This document shows, piece after piece, positions 48,857 through 57,534 of a stretch of DNA of 64,000 bases (its first letter is position 1; each line of letters begins with the position of its first letter). Both the position numbers and the translations under genes were made by a program. The notes beneath the pieces are model-generated. The model was not told where the DNA came from. It searched no databases and worked only from the letters and a program-made list of their open reading frames with translations. Source of the stretch: Streptomyces sp. ISL-100. GTDB taxonomy: Bacteria > Actinomycetota > Actinomycetes > Streptomycetales > Streptomycetaceae. Where the stretch lies: NCBI RefSeq assembly GCF_018614615.1, contig NZ_JAGGOK010000056.1, positions 1 through 64,000 on the forward strand, in the 5' to 3' direction.

Positions 48857-48910
48857 GTAACCGGACACGTTTCCGTATCCGGTTCGTATCCGGAACGTGC
48901 GTCCGGTTAC
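48857..48910 (+). promoter_or_regulatory. inverted repeat and repeats just upstream of mshC
   Basis: GTAACCGGAC (48857-48866) and GTCCGGTTAC (48901-48910) are perfect inverted copies. The inner ACGTTTCC and GGAACGT extend the pairing, and the loop contains CGTATCCGG twice. The right arm ends 9 bases before the mshC start, so a stem-loop could cover the ribosome-binding region, or the repeats may bind a regulator. The preceding AAGCCCGCCGCAGGCG at 48825-48840 is the window's second 3'-end repeat. Confidence 0.5.
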
Positions 48911-48919
48911 GCTCAAGGC

Positions 48920-50149
48920 ATGCATGCCTGGCCCGCTTCTGAGGTCCCCGCCCTGCCTGGCAAGGGCCGCGACCTCCAGATCCACGACACCGCGACCAGT
49001 GGGTTGGTTTCCCTCGACCCCGGTCCCGTCGCCCGTATCTATGTCTGCGGCATCACGCCGTACGACGCGACCCACATCGGTCACGCGGCGACCTACAACG
49101 CGTTCGACCTCGTGCAGCGCGTGTGGCTCGACACCAAGCGGCAGGTTCATTACGTCCAGAACGTCACGGACGTAGACGATCCGCTGCTTGAGCGGGCGAT
49201 CCGCGACGGACAAGACTGGACCGAACTCGCGGAGCGCGAGACCGCGCTGTTCCGCGAGGACATGACTGCCCTGCGGATGCTTCCGCCGCAGCATTACATC
49301 GGCGCCGTCGAAGCGATACCGGGCATCGTGCCGCTCATCGAGCGGCTGCGGGACGCGGGCGCGGCGTACGAGCTCGAAGGGGATGTGTACTTCTCCGTCG
49401 AGGCCGACCCGCACTTCGGCGAGGTGTCCCGGCTCGACGCCGACGCGATGCGGCTGCTGTCCGCCGAGCGCGGCGGCGACCCCGAGCGCCCCGGCAAGAA
49501 GAACCCGCTCGACCCGATGCTCTGGATGGCCGCCCGTGAGGGCGAGCCGAGCTGGGACGGTGCCTCGCTGGGCCGCGGCAGGCCCGGCTGGCACATCGAG
49601 TGCGTGGCGATCGCCCTGGATCACCTGGGTATGGGCTTCGACGTGCAGGGCGGCGGATCGGATCTCGCCTTCCCGCACCACGAGATGGGCGCGTCCCACG
49701 CCCAGGCGCTGACCGGCGAGTACCCGTTCGCCAAGACGTACGTACACGCCGGAATGGTCGCTCTGGACGGCGAGAAGATGTCGAAGTCCAAGGGCAACCT
49801 GGTCTTCGTCTCGAAGCTGCGCCGCGACGGCGTGGACCCGGCCGCCATCCGCCTCACTCTGCTCGCGCACCACTACCGGGCCGACTGGGAGTGGACGGAC
49901 CAGGTGCTCGAAGACGCCCTGGAGCGGCTCGGCCGCTGGCGCGCGGCCGTGTCCCGGCCTGACGGTCCCTCCGCCGACGACCTGGTGGAGGAGATCCGCG
50001 AGGCGCTCTCCAACGACCTCGATGCCCCGGCCGCCCTCGCCGCCGTGGACCGCTGGGCCGCCCTGCAGGCGTCCGAAGGCGGTACGGACGAAGGCGCGCC
50101 CGGTGTCGTCTCGCGCGCCGTCGACGCGCTGCTCGGCGTGGCTCTGTAG
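48920..50149 (+). CDS. mshC: L-cysteine:1D-myo-inositol 2-amino-2-deoxy-alpha-D-glucopyranoside ligase MshC
   Basis: The 409-residue ATP-dependent ligase is a class I aminoacyl-tRNA-synthetase relative: HIGH-like ITPYDATHIGHAATY near residues 46-60, zinc-site residues with GWHIECVA and FPHHEMG, and KMSKS in DGEKMSKSKGNLVFV near 283-297. MshC joins cysteine to GlcN-Ins in mycothiol biosynthesis. It differs from CysS by the MHAWPASEVPALPGKGRDLQ start and shorter C-terminus. Only AAGG close to the ATG serves as a ribosome site. Confidence 0.95.
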   Translation: MHAWPASEVPALPGKGRDLQIHDTATSGLVSLDPGPVARIYVCGITPYDATHIGHAATYNAFDLVQRVWLDTKRQVHYVQNVTDVDDPLLERAIRDGQDWTELAERETALFREDMTALRMLPPQHYIGAVEAIPGIVPLIERLRDAGAAYELEGDVYFSVEADPHFGEVSRLDADAMRLLSAERGGDPERPGKKNPLDPMLWMAAREGEPSWDGASLGRGRPGWHIECVAIALDHLGMGFDVQGGGSDLAFPHHEMGASHAQALTGEYPFAKTYVHAGMVALDGEKMSKSKGNLVFVSKLRRDGVDPAAIRLTLLAHHYRADWEWTDQVLEDALERLGRWRAAVSRPDGPSADDLVEEIREALSNDLDAPAALAAVDRWAALQASEGGTDEGAPGVVSRAVDALLGVAL

Positions 50150-50164
50150 TCGTTTTTCGCTCCT

Positions 50165-50202
50165 GCCGCCCCTGGACCTCTCACGGAGAGGGCCGGGGCG
50201 GC
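50165..50202 (+). terminator. terminator after mshC
   Basis: GCCGCCCC (50165-50172) pairs with GGGGCGGC (50195-50202); the inner CCTCTC and GAGAGG extend the stem. TTTT follows at 50207. Confidence 0.85.
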
Positions 50203-50290
50203 TGCGTTTTCCGGCCAAACGCTGCGGACAAATGCCCTCGTGTGATGAGGTGTTCGCTTTCGCAGAACGCTTGTCGGAAAGGGCGACCTC

Positions 50291-51253
50291 ATGCACCGTT
50301 CCTTAGATCGTCGAAGACTGCTCACCGCCGGTGCGGCTCTGGGCGGTGCCGCACTGCTAGCCCCGTTCGCGGGTGTTGCCCACGCGGCCGAAAGCGCCGG
50401 AAAGGGCTGGCCGGCCCGGCTGGCGCTGCCGGACGGCTTCCAGCCCGAGGGCATCGCCATCGGCTCGCGCCCGTACGCGTACTTCGGCTCCCTGCGCGAC
50501 GGTTCCGTGTACGCCGCGAGCCTCGCGACCGGCCGTGGCCGGATCATCAGTGACGGCACGGGCGCGATGTCCGTCGGTCTCAAACTCGACGGCGCGGGGC
50601 GCCTGTTCATCGGCGGCGGCTATTCCCGCCAGATCAGGGTTGTCGACACCCACGGCGGCGCGATCCTCGCGACGTACGACGTCGGCACGCCCACCAGCAT
50701 GATCAACGACGTCGTACTGCGGCCGGGGATCGCCTGGTTCACCGACTCCTACCGCCCCGTGCTCTATGGGCTGCCGCTCGGCCGCCACGGCGAACTGCCG
50801 CCGGCGGACCGGATCATCACCCGGAGCCTCACGGGCGAGTGGCTCCAGGGCGCCGACTTCACGGCCAACGGTATTGAGCGCACTCCCGACGGCCGCGCCC
50901 TGCTGGTGGTCAACGTTGCCCTGGACGGCGGCGCGCTGATGCGTGTGGACCCGCGCACCGGCGACGCCCGCAAGGTCGACCTCGGTCCGCTCAAGATCCC
51001 CAACGGCGACGGCCTCCTGCTGCTCGGCCGCCTCCTGTACGTCGTCCAGCAGGCCCAGAGCGCGATCGACGTCGTACGCCTCAACGAGGCCGGTACAAAG
51101 GGCGTTCTGGTCACCCGGATCACCGACCCCGGCTTCAGGATCCCCACGACGGCGGCGGCCTGGGGCGACCGGATCTACCTGCCGAACGCCCGCTTCGACG
51201 TGGAGCCCACGCCTGACACCGACTACGACGCGGTGTCCGTAGCCCGGATCTGA
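50291..51253 (+). CDS. Tat-exported SMP-30/NHL beta-propeller-like protein
   Basis: The 320-residue protein begins MHRSLDRRRLLTAGAALGGA, a twin-arginine signal ending at VAHA. It continues with repeated beta-propeller-like blades (LPDGFQPEGIAIGSRPYAYF, GRLFIGGGYSRQIRVVDTHG, INDVVLRPGIAWFTDSYRPV). The calcium-type GITWF/INDV motifs resemble SMP-30/gluconolactonase-like proteins. It is probably secreted; its substrate is unknown. The stop lies in a 12-bp tandem repeat (AGCCCGGATCTG, 51241-51272). Confidence 0.82.
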   Translation: MHRSLDRRRLLTAGAALGGAALLAPFAGVAHAAESAGKGWPARLALPDGFQPEGIAIGSRPYAYFGSLRDGSVYAASLATGRGRIISDGTGAMSVGLKLDGAGRLFIGGGYSRQIRVVDTHGGAILATYDVGTPTSMINDVVLRPGIAWFTDSYRPVLYGLPLGRHGELPPADRIITRSLTGEWLQGADFTANGIERTPDGRALLVVNVALDGGALMRVDPRTGDARKVDLGPLKIPNGDGLLLLGRLLYVVQQAQSAIDVVRLNEAGTKGVLVTRITDPGFRIPTTAAAWGDRIYLPNARFDVEPTPDTDYDAVSVARI

Positions 51254-51283
51254 GCCCGGATCTGAGCCCGGAACATGACGACT

Positions 51284-51313
51284 GCGGGGCGGCGCCGACC
51301 GGCGCCGCCCCGC
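51284..51313. terminator. bidirectional terminator
   Basis: GCGGGGCGGCGCC (51284-51296) and GGCGCCGCCCCGC (51301-51313) form a perfect 13-bp stem with loop GACC, between the convergent propeller and PAC2 genes. Confidence 0.88.
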
Positions 51314-51314
51314 T

Positions 51315-52337
51315 TCACTCCTCTGTGGAGTCTTCCGTTCCGTCCGCGCCGTCAGAGGGCGGCTCCGCGCGAGGCGGCTTCGGCGGTCTCGTACGGCCGC
51401 TGGAGCTGTCGCGCAGGTACGTACCGGAGCCCTCGCCCCCGTCCGTCGCGTGACCGTGGCCGGTGCCCGGCCCGCCGCCGGGCCCGGGCCCGGGCCCGCC
51501 GTCACGCCGTCGCAGATACCGCTCGAACTCGCGGGCGATGGCCTCGCCCGTCGCCTCGGGAAGCTCCGCGGTGTCCCGCGCCTCCTCCAGCGACTGCACG
51601 TACTCCGCCACCTCGCTGTCCTCGGCGGCCAGTTGGTCCACACCGACCTGCCAAGCCCGTGCGTCCTCCGGGAGTTCGCCGAGCGGAATCCGCAGATCGA
51701 TGAGGTCTTCGAGGCGGTTGAGGAGCGCCAGCGTGGCCTTGGGGTTCGGCGGCTGCGACACGTAGTGCGGCACGGCGGCCCACAGGCTCACGGCAGGAAC
51801 GCCCGCGTGCGTACAGGCCTCCTGGAGGATTCCGACGATGCCCGTGGGGCCTTCGTACCTGGTCTCCTCCAGATCCATGGTCCGCGCCAGATCCGCGTCC
51901 GACGTCACGCCGCTGACCGGCACCGGCCGCGTGTGCGGGGTGTCGCCGAGCAGCGCGCCCAGGATCACGATCATCTCGACGCCCAGCTCGTGGGCGAAGC
52001 CCAGGATCTCGTTGCAGTACGAGCGCCAGCGCATGGACGGCTCGATGCCGCGGACCAGCACGAGGTCACGGGGCTTGTCGCCGCCGATCCGTACGACGGA
52101 GAGCCGGGTAGTGGGCCAAGTGATCTTGCGGACGCCGCCGTCGATGAACACCGTGGGCCGGTTGACCTGGAAGTCGTAGTAGTCCTCGGCGTCGAGCGCC
52201 GCGAAGACCTCGCCCTTCCATTCCCGGTCCAGATGCGCGACCGCGGTGGAGGCTGCGTCGCCGGCGTCGTTCCAGCCCTCGAACGCGGCCACCATGACCG
52301 GGTCGATCAGCTCGGGAACCCCCTCGAGCTCGATCAC
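51315..52337 (-). CDS. PAC2 family protein (proteasome-assembly-chaperone-like)
   Basis: The 340-residue protein begins VIELEGVPELIDPVMVAAFE, continues GWNDAGDAASTAVAHLDREW, and contains ALLGDTPHTRPVPVSG and TGIVGILQEACTHAGVPAVS, all features of bacterial PAC2 proteins. The C-terminal 70 residues are disordered (Gly/Pro-rich, then acidic). GTG 52337 follows AAAGGGGG and matches homologue starts; the longer frame does not. PAC2 proteins have been linked to ATP-grasp amide ligases and proteasome chaperones, but the role here is open. Confidence 0.88.
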   Translation of the reverse strand: MIELEGVPELIDPVMVAAFEGWNDAGDAASTAVAHLDREWKGEVFAALDAEDYYDFQVNRPTVFIDGGVRKITWPTTRLSVVRIGGDKPRDLVLVRGIEPSMRWRSYCNEILGFAHELGVEMIVILGALLGDTPHTRPVPVSGVTSDADLARTMDLEETRYEGPTGIVGILQEACTHAGVPAVSLWAAVPHYVSQPPNPKATLALLNRLEDLIDLRIPLGELPEDARAWQVGVDQLAAEDSEVAEYVQSLEEARDTAELPEATGEAIAREFERYLRRRDGGPGPGPGGGPGTGHGHATDGGEGSGTYLRDSSSGRTRPPKPPRAEPPSDGADGTEDSTEE

Positions 52338-52480
52338 CCAGTGCCCCCTTTCGAAGTTCCCTTGTGCACGCACCAACCTTAAGGCTTCCGCCAGGTGCGG
52401 TGACGCCTGATGCGAATGAGGGAAGCGTGCCCTGCGCCCGCCGAATCATTCGAGATCAGAGCCCCGACGTCTGCGGCGCC

Positions 52481-53152
52481 CTACAGCGTCGAGCGCAGCC
52501 ACTGCTCGACGCTCGCGATGTGCACCGTCGCCCACGACCTGGCGGCTTCTACGTCCTGGTCGCGCAGGGCGGCGAGGATCGCGCGGTGTTCGTGGAGCGT
52601 ACGGCTGACCGCGTCCTCCTGGGTCAGTCCGCGCCAGATGCGAGCCCGGGTTGTCGGCCCGGAGAGCCCGTCGAGCAGCGAGCACAGGACCGAGTTGCCG
52701 GAGCCCTGCACGATGCGGCGGTGGAATTCGAGGTCGCTCGCGACCAGCTCCTCGACCGACGGGTGCGGCCCCAGGGCGTCCAACTGGGCGCTCAGCGCGT
52801 CCAGTTCCGCCTCGCTGATCCGGGTGGCGGCCATCGCGGTGGCGGCCGGCTCCAGGATGCGGCGTACGGCGAGGAACTCCAGCACCGTGTCGTCCCGGTG
52901 GAAGTCCACGACGAAACTCATCGCTTCGAGCAGGAGTTGCGGATCGAGGCTGGTGACGTACGTGCCGTCCCCCTGGCGTACGTCGAGGATGCGGATCAGC
53001 GACAGGGCGCGTACCGCCTCGCGCAGCGAATTGCGCGACAGCCCCAGCTCGGCGGCGAGCTCGCTCTCCTTGGGGAGACGGTCGCCCGGGCGCAGGGCCC
53101 CCGAGACGATCATTTCCTTGATCTTCTCGATCGCCTCGTCGGTGACAGCCAC
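52481..53152 (-). CDS. FadR/GntR-family regulator with FCD domain
   Basis: The 223-residue protein begins VAVTDEAIEKIKEMIVSGAL and has the GntR winged helix (LPKESELAAELGLSRNSLRE) and an FCD domain with metal-type histidines (ASDLEFHRRIVQGSGN, LHEHRAILAALRDQD). GTG 53152 follows AGGAG. A perfect palindrome at 53177-53193 upstream suggests autoregulation. The target genes are not obvious: the flanking genes are glpD (same strand, upstream) and PAC2 (downstream). Confidence 0.88.
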   Translation of the reverse strand: MAVTDEAIEKIKEMIVSGALRPGDRLPKESELAAELGLSRNSLREAVRALSLIRILDVRQGDGTYVTSLDPQLLLEAMSFVVDFHRDDTVLEFLAVRRILEPAATAMAATRISEAELDALSAQLDALGPHPSVEELVASDLEFHRRIVQGSGNSVLCSLLDGLSGPTTRARIWRGLTQEDAVSRTLHEHRAILAALRDQDVEAARSWATVHIASVEQWLRSTL

Positions 53153-53176
53153 GGTGTGTCTCCTAGTTGCTTCGCT

Positions 53177-53193
53177 CAGACATCCGATGTCTG
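53177..53193. promoter_or_regulatory. candidate FadR-type operator upstream of the FCD regulator
   Basis: CAGACATC-C-GATGTCTG is a perfect inverted repeat around one base, 24 bases before the regulator start. Size and form fit dimeric GntR/FCD regulators. Confidence 0.65.
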
Positions 53194-53247
53194 GCCTCAT
53201 TATGCAGGTACGAAGCGACCATGAGTAAGCCCGTGAGTCAGCCCACG

Positions 53248-53284
53248 GGTAAGGGGCAGCCACTATAGGCGGCTGCCCCTTACC
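53248..53284. terminator. terminator downstream of glpD
   Basis: GGTAAGGGGCAGCC (53248-53261) pairs perfectly with GGCTGCCCCTTACC (53271-53284) around a 9-base loop, 22 bases past the glpD stop on the minus strand. Confidence 0.88.
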
Positions 53285-53305
53285 AACCTTGGTGCGCGCA
53301 GGGCG

Positions 53306-54916
53306 TCAGGACCTGCGGCCCAGCACGTCCTCGACCTCGGCGCGGATCTCGTCCGTGGCCAGCCCCCGGATCGTCAGCGTCGTACGGCGGCGCAGTACGT
53401 CGTCCGCCGTCTCGGCCCACTCGTGGTCACGGGCGTACACGACCTGCGCCCAGATCTCCGGCGCGTCCGGGTGGATGCGCTTGGCCAGCGCCGTGTCCTC
53501 GTTGGCCAGGCGCGCGATGTCGAAGGACAGCGAGCCGTAGTGCGTGGCCAGGTGGCGTGCCGTGTCCGCGGCCATCCGCGGGCCCGGCGTACCGCCGTCG
53601 ACGAGCAGCCGGTGGGCGACCGCGTTCGGGTTGGATATGCCCGGCAGCGGCTGCTTCTTCGGCAGGCGCGAGATCGGCTCCATGTCCTCGCCCAGCGGGT
53701 GGCCGGGCAGGGCGGCGAGCTTGTTCATGACGGTGCGCCCGATGTGACGGAACGTCGTCCACTTGCCGCCCGCGACCGACAGCATGCCGCCGCGTCCCTC
53801 GGTGACGACCGTCTCGCGCTTGGCCTTGGAGGTGTCGCCGGGACCGCCGGGCAGCACCCGCAAGCCCGCGAAGGAGTACGTGATCAGGTCGCGGGACAGC
53901 TGCTGGTCGCGGATCGAGTAGGCGGCCTCGTCCAGGATCTGGGCGATGTCCTTCTCGTTGACGGCGACGTCCGCCGGGTCGCCCTCGTACTCCTCGTCGG
54001 TCGTGCCGAGCAGGAGCTGGTCCTCCCACGGCAGGGCGAAGGTGATGCGGTACTTGTCGATGGGCGTGGCCAGCGCGGCCCGCCAGGGGGCGGTGCGCTT
54101 GAGGACCAGGTGGGCGCCCTTGGAGAGGCGGATGGAGGGAGCGGAGTCCGGGTCCTCCAGCTTGCGCAGGTGGTCGACCCACGGACCGGTGGCGTTGAGC
54201 ACCAGACGGGCCGTCACACCGAATTCCGAGCCGTCCAGGCGGTCCTTGAGCTCCGCGCCCGTGACCCGCCCGTTGGTGAAGCGCAGCCCGGTGACCTCGG
54301 CGTGGTTGAGTACGGTCGCGCCCGACTCGACGGCGGCACGGACGGTCATCAGGGCCATGCGCGAGTCGTTCATCTGGTCGTCGCCGTAGACCGCGACGGC
54401 CTTGAGGTTGTCCGTACGGAGCTCGGGCACCTCACGCGCGGCCTTCGCCGCGCCGATGACATGTCCGACTCCGTCGCCGAAGGCGGACAGCGCCGAGTAG
54501 GCGAAGACGCCCGCGCCGAGCTTGGCCGCACCGTGCGGTCCCCCCTTGTAGACGGGGAGGTAGAACTTCAGCGGGTTGGCCAGGTGCGGCGCGACGTCCC
54601 GGGAGACGGCGCGCCGCTCGAAGTGGTTCTCCGCGACGAGCTTGACCGCGCCGGTCTGGAGGTAGCGCAGTCCGCCGTGGAGCAGCTTGGAGGAGGCGGA
54701 GGAGGTGGCGCCGGCGAAGTCGCCGGCGTCCACCAGGGCCACCCGCAGCCCCGACTGAGCGGCGTGCCAGGCAGTGGAGATGCCCAGGATGCCGCCGCCG
54801 ATCACCAGGAGGTCGTACGTCGCCTTGGAAAGCTGGTCCCGGGTTTCGGCGCGGCTCGTGGTGGAACCGTCGGCCGGGCGCGTCCCGAGGGCCGGGACGC
54901 TCTGCAGGGTGGTCAT
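53306..54916 (-). CDS. glpD: glycerol-3-phosphate dehydrogenase (FAD)
   Basis: The 536-residue flavoprotein has the FAD turn LLVIGGGILGISTAWHAAQSG near residues 36-56, TSSASSKLLHGGLRYLQTG, LVLNATGPWVDHLRKL, LGTTDEEYEGDP and YSFAGLRVLPG. It oxidises glycerol-3-phosphate to dihydroxyacetone phosphate at the membrane. GAGGAG precedes ATG 54916. It is the third gene of the glycerol operon (glpF-glpK-glpD), 15 bases after glpK, controlled by the upstream gylR. In S. coelicolor the equivalent is gylB. Confidence 0.95.
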   Translation of the reverse strand: MTTLQSVPALGTRPADGSTTSRAETRDQLSKATYDLLVIGGGILGISTAWHAAQSGLRVALVDAGDFAGATSSASSKLLHGGLRYLQTGAVKLVAENHFERRAVSRDVAPHLANPLKFYLPVYKGGPHGAAKLGAGVFAYSALSAFGDGVGHVIGAAKAAREVPELRTDNLKAVAVYGDDQMNDSRMALMTVRAAVESGATVLNHAEVTGLRFTNGRVTGAELKDRLDGSEFGVTARLVLNATGPWVDHLRKLEDPDSAPSIRLSKGAHLVLKRTAPWRAALATPIDKYRITFALPWEDQLLLGTTDEEYEGDPADVAVNEKDIAQILDEAAYSIRDQQLSRDLITYSFAGLRVLPGGPGDTSKAKRETVVTEGRGGMLSVAGGKWTTFRHIGRTVMNKLAALPGHPLGEDMEPISRLPKKQPLPGISNPNAVAHRLLVDGGTPGPRMAADTARHLATHYGSLSFDIARLANEDTALAKRIHPDAPEIWAQVVYARDHEWAETADDVLRRRTTLTIRGLATDEIRAEVEDVLGRRS

Positions 54917-54931
54917 TTTCGTAACTCCTCG

Positions 54932-56458
54932 TCAGCTCTCGTCGTCGAGCCAGCCCATGGACCGCTCAACGGCCTTGAGCCAGCTCTTGTACTCGCGGTC
55001 CCGCGTGGCCGCGTCCATGCGGGGGGTCCACTCGGCGGCCCTGCGCCAGTTGGCGCGCAGTTCGTCCGTGCTGGACCAGAAGCCGACGGCGAGGCCGGCG
55101 GCGTAGGCGGCGCCGAGGCAGGTGGTCTCGGCGACCATCGGGCGCACGACGGGTGCGTCCAGGAAGTCCGAGAGTGTCTGCATCAGCAGGTTGTTGGAGG
55201 TCATGCCGCCGTCGACCTTGAGGGCAGCCAGCTCGACGCCGGAGTCCTTGGTCATGGCGTCACTGATCTCGCGGGTCTGCCAGGCGGTGGCCTCCAGGAC
55301 GGCACGGGCGATGTGCGCCTTGGTGACGTACCGGGTGAGGCCGGCGATCACACCGCGGGCGTCGGGACGCCAGTACGGGGCGAAGAGGCCGGAGAAGGCG
55401 GGCACGAAGTACGCGCCGCCGTTGTCCTCGACTGAGGAGGCCAGCGTCTCGATCTCGGCGGCCGACTTGATCAGGCCCATCTGGTCGCGCATCCACTGGA
55501 CGAGCGCGCCGGTGATGGCGATCGAGCCTTCGAGGGCGTAGACGGGCTTCTGGTCGCCGATCTGGTATCCGACGGTCGTCAGCAGGCCGTTGTACGAGTT
55601 GACGGGCGTGTCACCGGTGTTCATCAGCATGAAGGTGCCGGTGCCGTACGTCGACTTGGCCTCGCCCTCGGCGAAGCAGGTCTGGCCGAACAGCGCCGCC
55701 TGCTGGTCACCGAGCGCCGAGGCGACGGGGACGCCCTTCAGCGGGCCGGCCTTGGCGACGCCGTACACCTCGGCGGAGGAACGGATCTCCGGCAGCACGG
55801 CGGCCGGAATGTCCATCGACTGGAGGATCTTCTCGTCCCACCGCATCTCGTGCAGGTTCATGAGAAGGGTGCGGGAGGCGTTGGTGACGTCGGTGACGTG
55901 TACGCCGCCGTCGGTGCCGCCCGTCAGGTTCCAGATGACCCAGGAGTCCATGGTGCCGAAGAGGATGTCGCCGGCCTCGGCGCGCTCACGCAGGCCCTCG
56001 ACGTTGTCGAGCAGCCAGCGGACCTTGGGTCCCGCGAAGTACGACGCGAGCGGCAGGCCGGTCTCGCGGCGGAAGCGGTCCTGGCCGACGTTGCGGCCGA
56101 GCTCCTTGCAGAGCGCGTCGGTGCGGGTGTCCTGCCACACGATGGCGTTGTGGACGGGCTCGCCGGTGTTCTTGTCCCACATCAGCGTGGTCTCGCGCTG
56201 ATTGGTGATGCCGATCGCCTTGACGTCGGCGGGCGTGATGCCGGCCTTGCTGATCGCGCTGGCGACGACTTCCTGGACGTTGGTCCAGATCTCGGTCGCG
56301 TCGTGCTCCACCCAGCCCGGCTTCGGGAAGATCTGCTCGTGCTCCTTCTGGTCGACCGCGACGATCCGGCCGTCCTTGTCGAAGACGATGCAACGGCTGG
56401 AGGTGGTGCCCTGGTCGATGGCCGCGATGAACGGGCCGGTGCTGTGTACGTCGTTCAC
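54932..56458 (-). CDS. glpK: glycerol kinase
   Basis: The 508-residue FGGY kinase has DQGTTSSRCIVFDKDGRIVA at its N-terminus, PKPGWVEHDATEIWTNVQEV, ITNQRETTLMWDKNTGEPVH, the substrate motif YFVPAFSGLFAPYWRPDARG and the adenosine motif KVDGGMTSNNLLMQTLSDFL. It phosphorylates glycerol brought in by GlpF. GTG 56458 follows CGGGAG. It is gylA of the S. coelicolor gyl operon. Confidence 0.96.
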   Translation of the reverse strand: MNDVHSTGPFIAAIDQGTTSSRCIVFDKDGRIVAVDQKEHEQIFPKPGWVEHDATEIWTNVQEVVASAISKAGITPADVKAIGITNQRETTLMWDKNTGEPVHNAIVWQDTRTDALCKELGRNVGQDRFRRETGLPLASYFAGPKVRWLLDNVEGLRERAEAGDILFGTMDSWVIWNLTGGTDGGVHVTDVTNASRTLLMNLHEMRWDEKILQSMDIPAAVLPEIRSSAEVYGVAKAGPLKGVPVASALGDQQAALFGQTCFAEGEAKSTYGTGTFMLMNTGDTPVNSYNGLLTTVGYQIGDQKPVYALEGSIAITGALVQWMRDQMGLIKSAAEIETLASSVEDNGGAYFVPAFSGLFAPYWRPDARGVIAGLTRYVTKAHIARAVLEATAWQTREISDAMTKDSGVELAALKVDGGMTSNNLLMQTLSDFLDAPVVRPMVAETTCLGAAYAAGLAVGFWSSTDELRANWRRAAEWTPRMDAATRDREYKSWLKAVERSMGWLDDES

Positions 56459-56498
56459 GGTGTGCTCCCGGAGGTCTGTAGAGGGTCGGCCGGTCGGC

Positions 56499-57287
56499 TC
56501 AGACAAACGCGATGTTGTAGATACCCGCGGCGAGGGCTCCGCCGACCAGCGGGCCGACAACGGGGATCCAGGCGTAGCTCCAGTCGGAGCCGCCCTTGTT
56601 CGGCAGCGGGAGCAGGGCGTGCACTATGCGCGGCCCCAGGTCACGGGCCGGGTTGATCGCGTAGCCGGTCGGGCCACCGAGCGAGAGGCCGATGCCGACC
56701 ACGACGAGGGCGACCATCAGTCCGCCGACGGCGCCAAGACCCTTGCCGCTGTCGTTGAGGCCCTGGGTGAGGACCGCGAGGACCAGCACCACGGTGCCGA
56801 TGATCTCGGTGGCGAGGTTCTGCCAGACGTTCCGTACTTCCGGGCCGGTGGAGAAGATGCCCAGCACGGGTCCGGCCTTGGGGGCGGCCTTCTGGTCGAC
56901 CATGCCTTCCTCGGCGGGCTGCTCCGCGAGGATTTCCGGGTCTGTGAGATGGGCCTGGAACTGGCCGTAGTACGCGATCCAGACCAGGGTGGCGCCGATC
57001 ATCGCGCCGAGTAGCTGGCCGGCGAAGTAGACCGGAACGTTGCTCCAGTCGCCGTCCTTGAGCGCGATGCCGACGGTGACCGCCGGGTTGAGGTGAGCGC
57101 CGGAGAGGCTGCCCGTCATGTAGACGGCAGTCAAGACCGCGAAGCCCCACCCGAAGGTGATGGCCAGCCAGCCGGCGTTCTGAGCCTTCGAGCGCTTGAG
57201 CACGACGGCGGCGACGACGCCTGCGCCGAGCAGGATGAGTACGGCGGTACCAATGATCTCGCCGATGAAGATGTCGGAGGTAGACAC
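56499..57287 (-). CDS. glpF: glycerol uptake facilitator (aquaporin family)
   Basis: The 262-residue membrane channel has six helices and the two pore motifs HLNPAVTVGIALKDGDW and YAINPARDLGPRIVH, with Asp after the second NPAR typical of glycerol facilitators. An insertion of about 35 residues (ILAEQPAEEGMVDQKAAPKA) lies between the third and fourth helices. GTG 57287 follows AAAGGAG. It is the first gene of the glycerol operon, 40 bases before glpK. Confidence 0.95.
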   Translation of the reverse strand: MSTSDIFIGEIIGTAVLILLGAGVVAAVVLKRSKAQNAGWLAITFGWGFAVLTAVYMTGSLSGAHLNPAVTVGIALKDGDWSNVPVYFAGQLLGAMIGATLVWIAYYGQFQAHLTDPEILAEQPAEEGMVDQKAAPKAGPVLGIFSTGPEVRNVWQNLATEIIGTVVLVLAVLTQGLNDSGKGLGAVGGLMVALVVVGIGLSLGGPTGYAINPARDLGPRIVHALLPLPNKGGSDWSYAWIPVVGPLVGGALAAGIYNIAFV

Positions 57288-57405
57288 CCGCGACTCCTTT
57301 GTCCTTGCGTCCAGGGGAAAGGCGAACCCCGGGTCCCTCCGGGTGGTTCGCGCCCTCGGTGAGGGCCTAGCCCGGTCCCTTGGCGTTGCCACACTCTAGC
57401 GCGTA

Positions 57406-57445
57406 TTGCCGGTAGGTGTTCGGCATTGCCGACCGATGAACGGCA
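57406..57445. promoter_or_regulatory. tandem candidate GylR operators upstream of glpF
   Basis: Two contiguous 20-bp units (57406-57425 and 57426-57445) each have the form TTGCCG-N9-CGGCA. They lie about 120 bases before the glpF start and 90 bases after the gylR stop. Twin sites in the glycerol promoter fit binding by the IclR-type regulator GylR. The assignment is inferred from position and symmetry. Confidence 0.65.
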
Positions 57446-57534
57446 GTTTTGCCCCCGGTTAACACGCACGTCAAGAGTTCTGCGACCGGGTGTCGCGATC
57501 GTTACCAGCGTGACAGGAGAGGGCGCTGCGCGCC

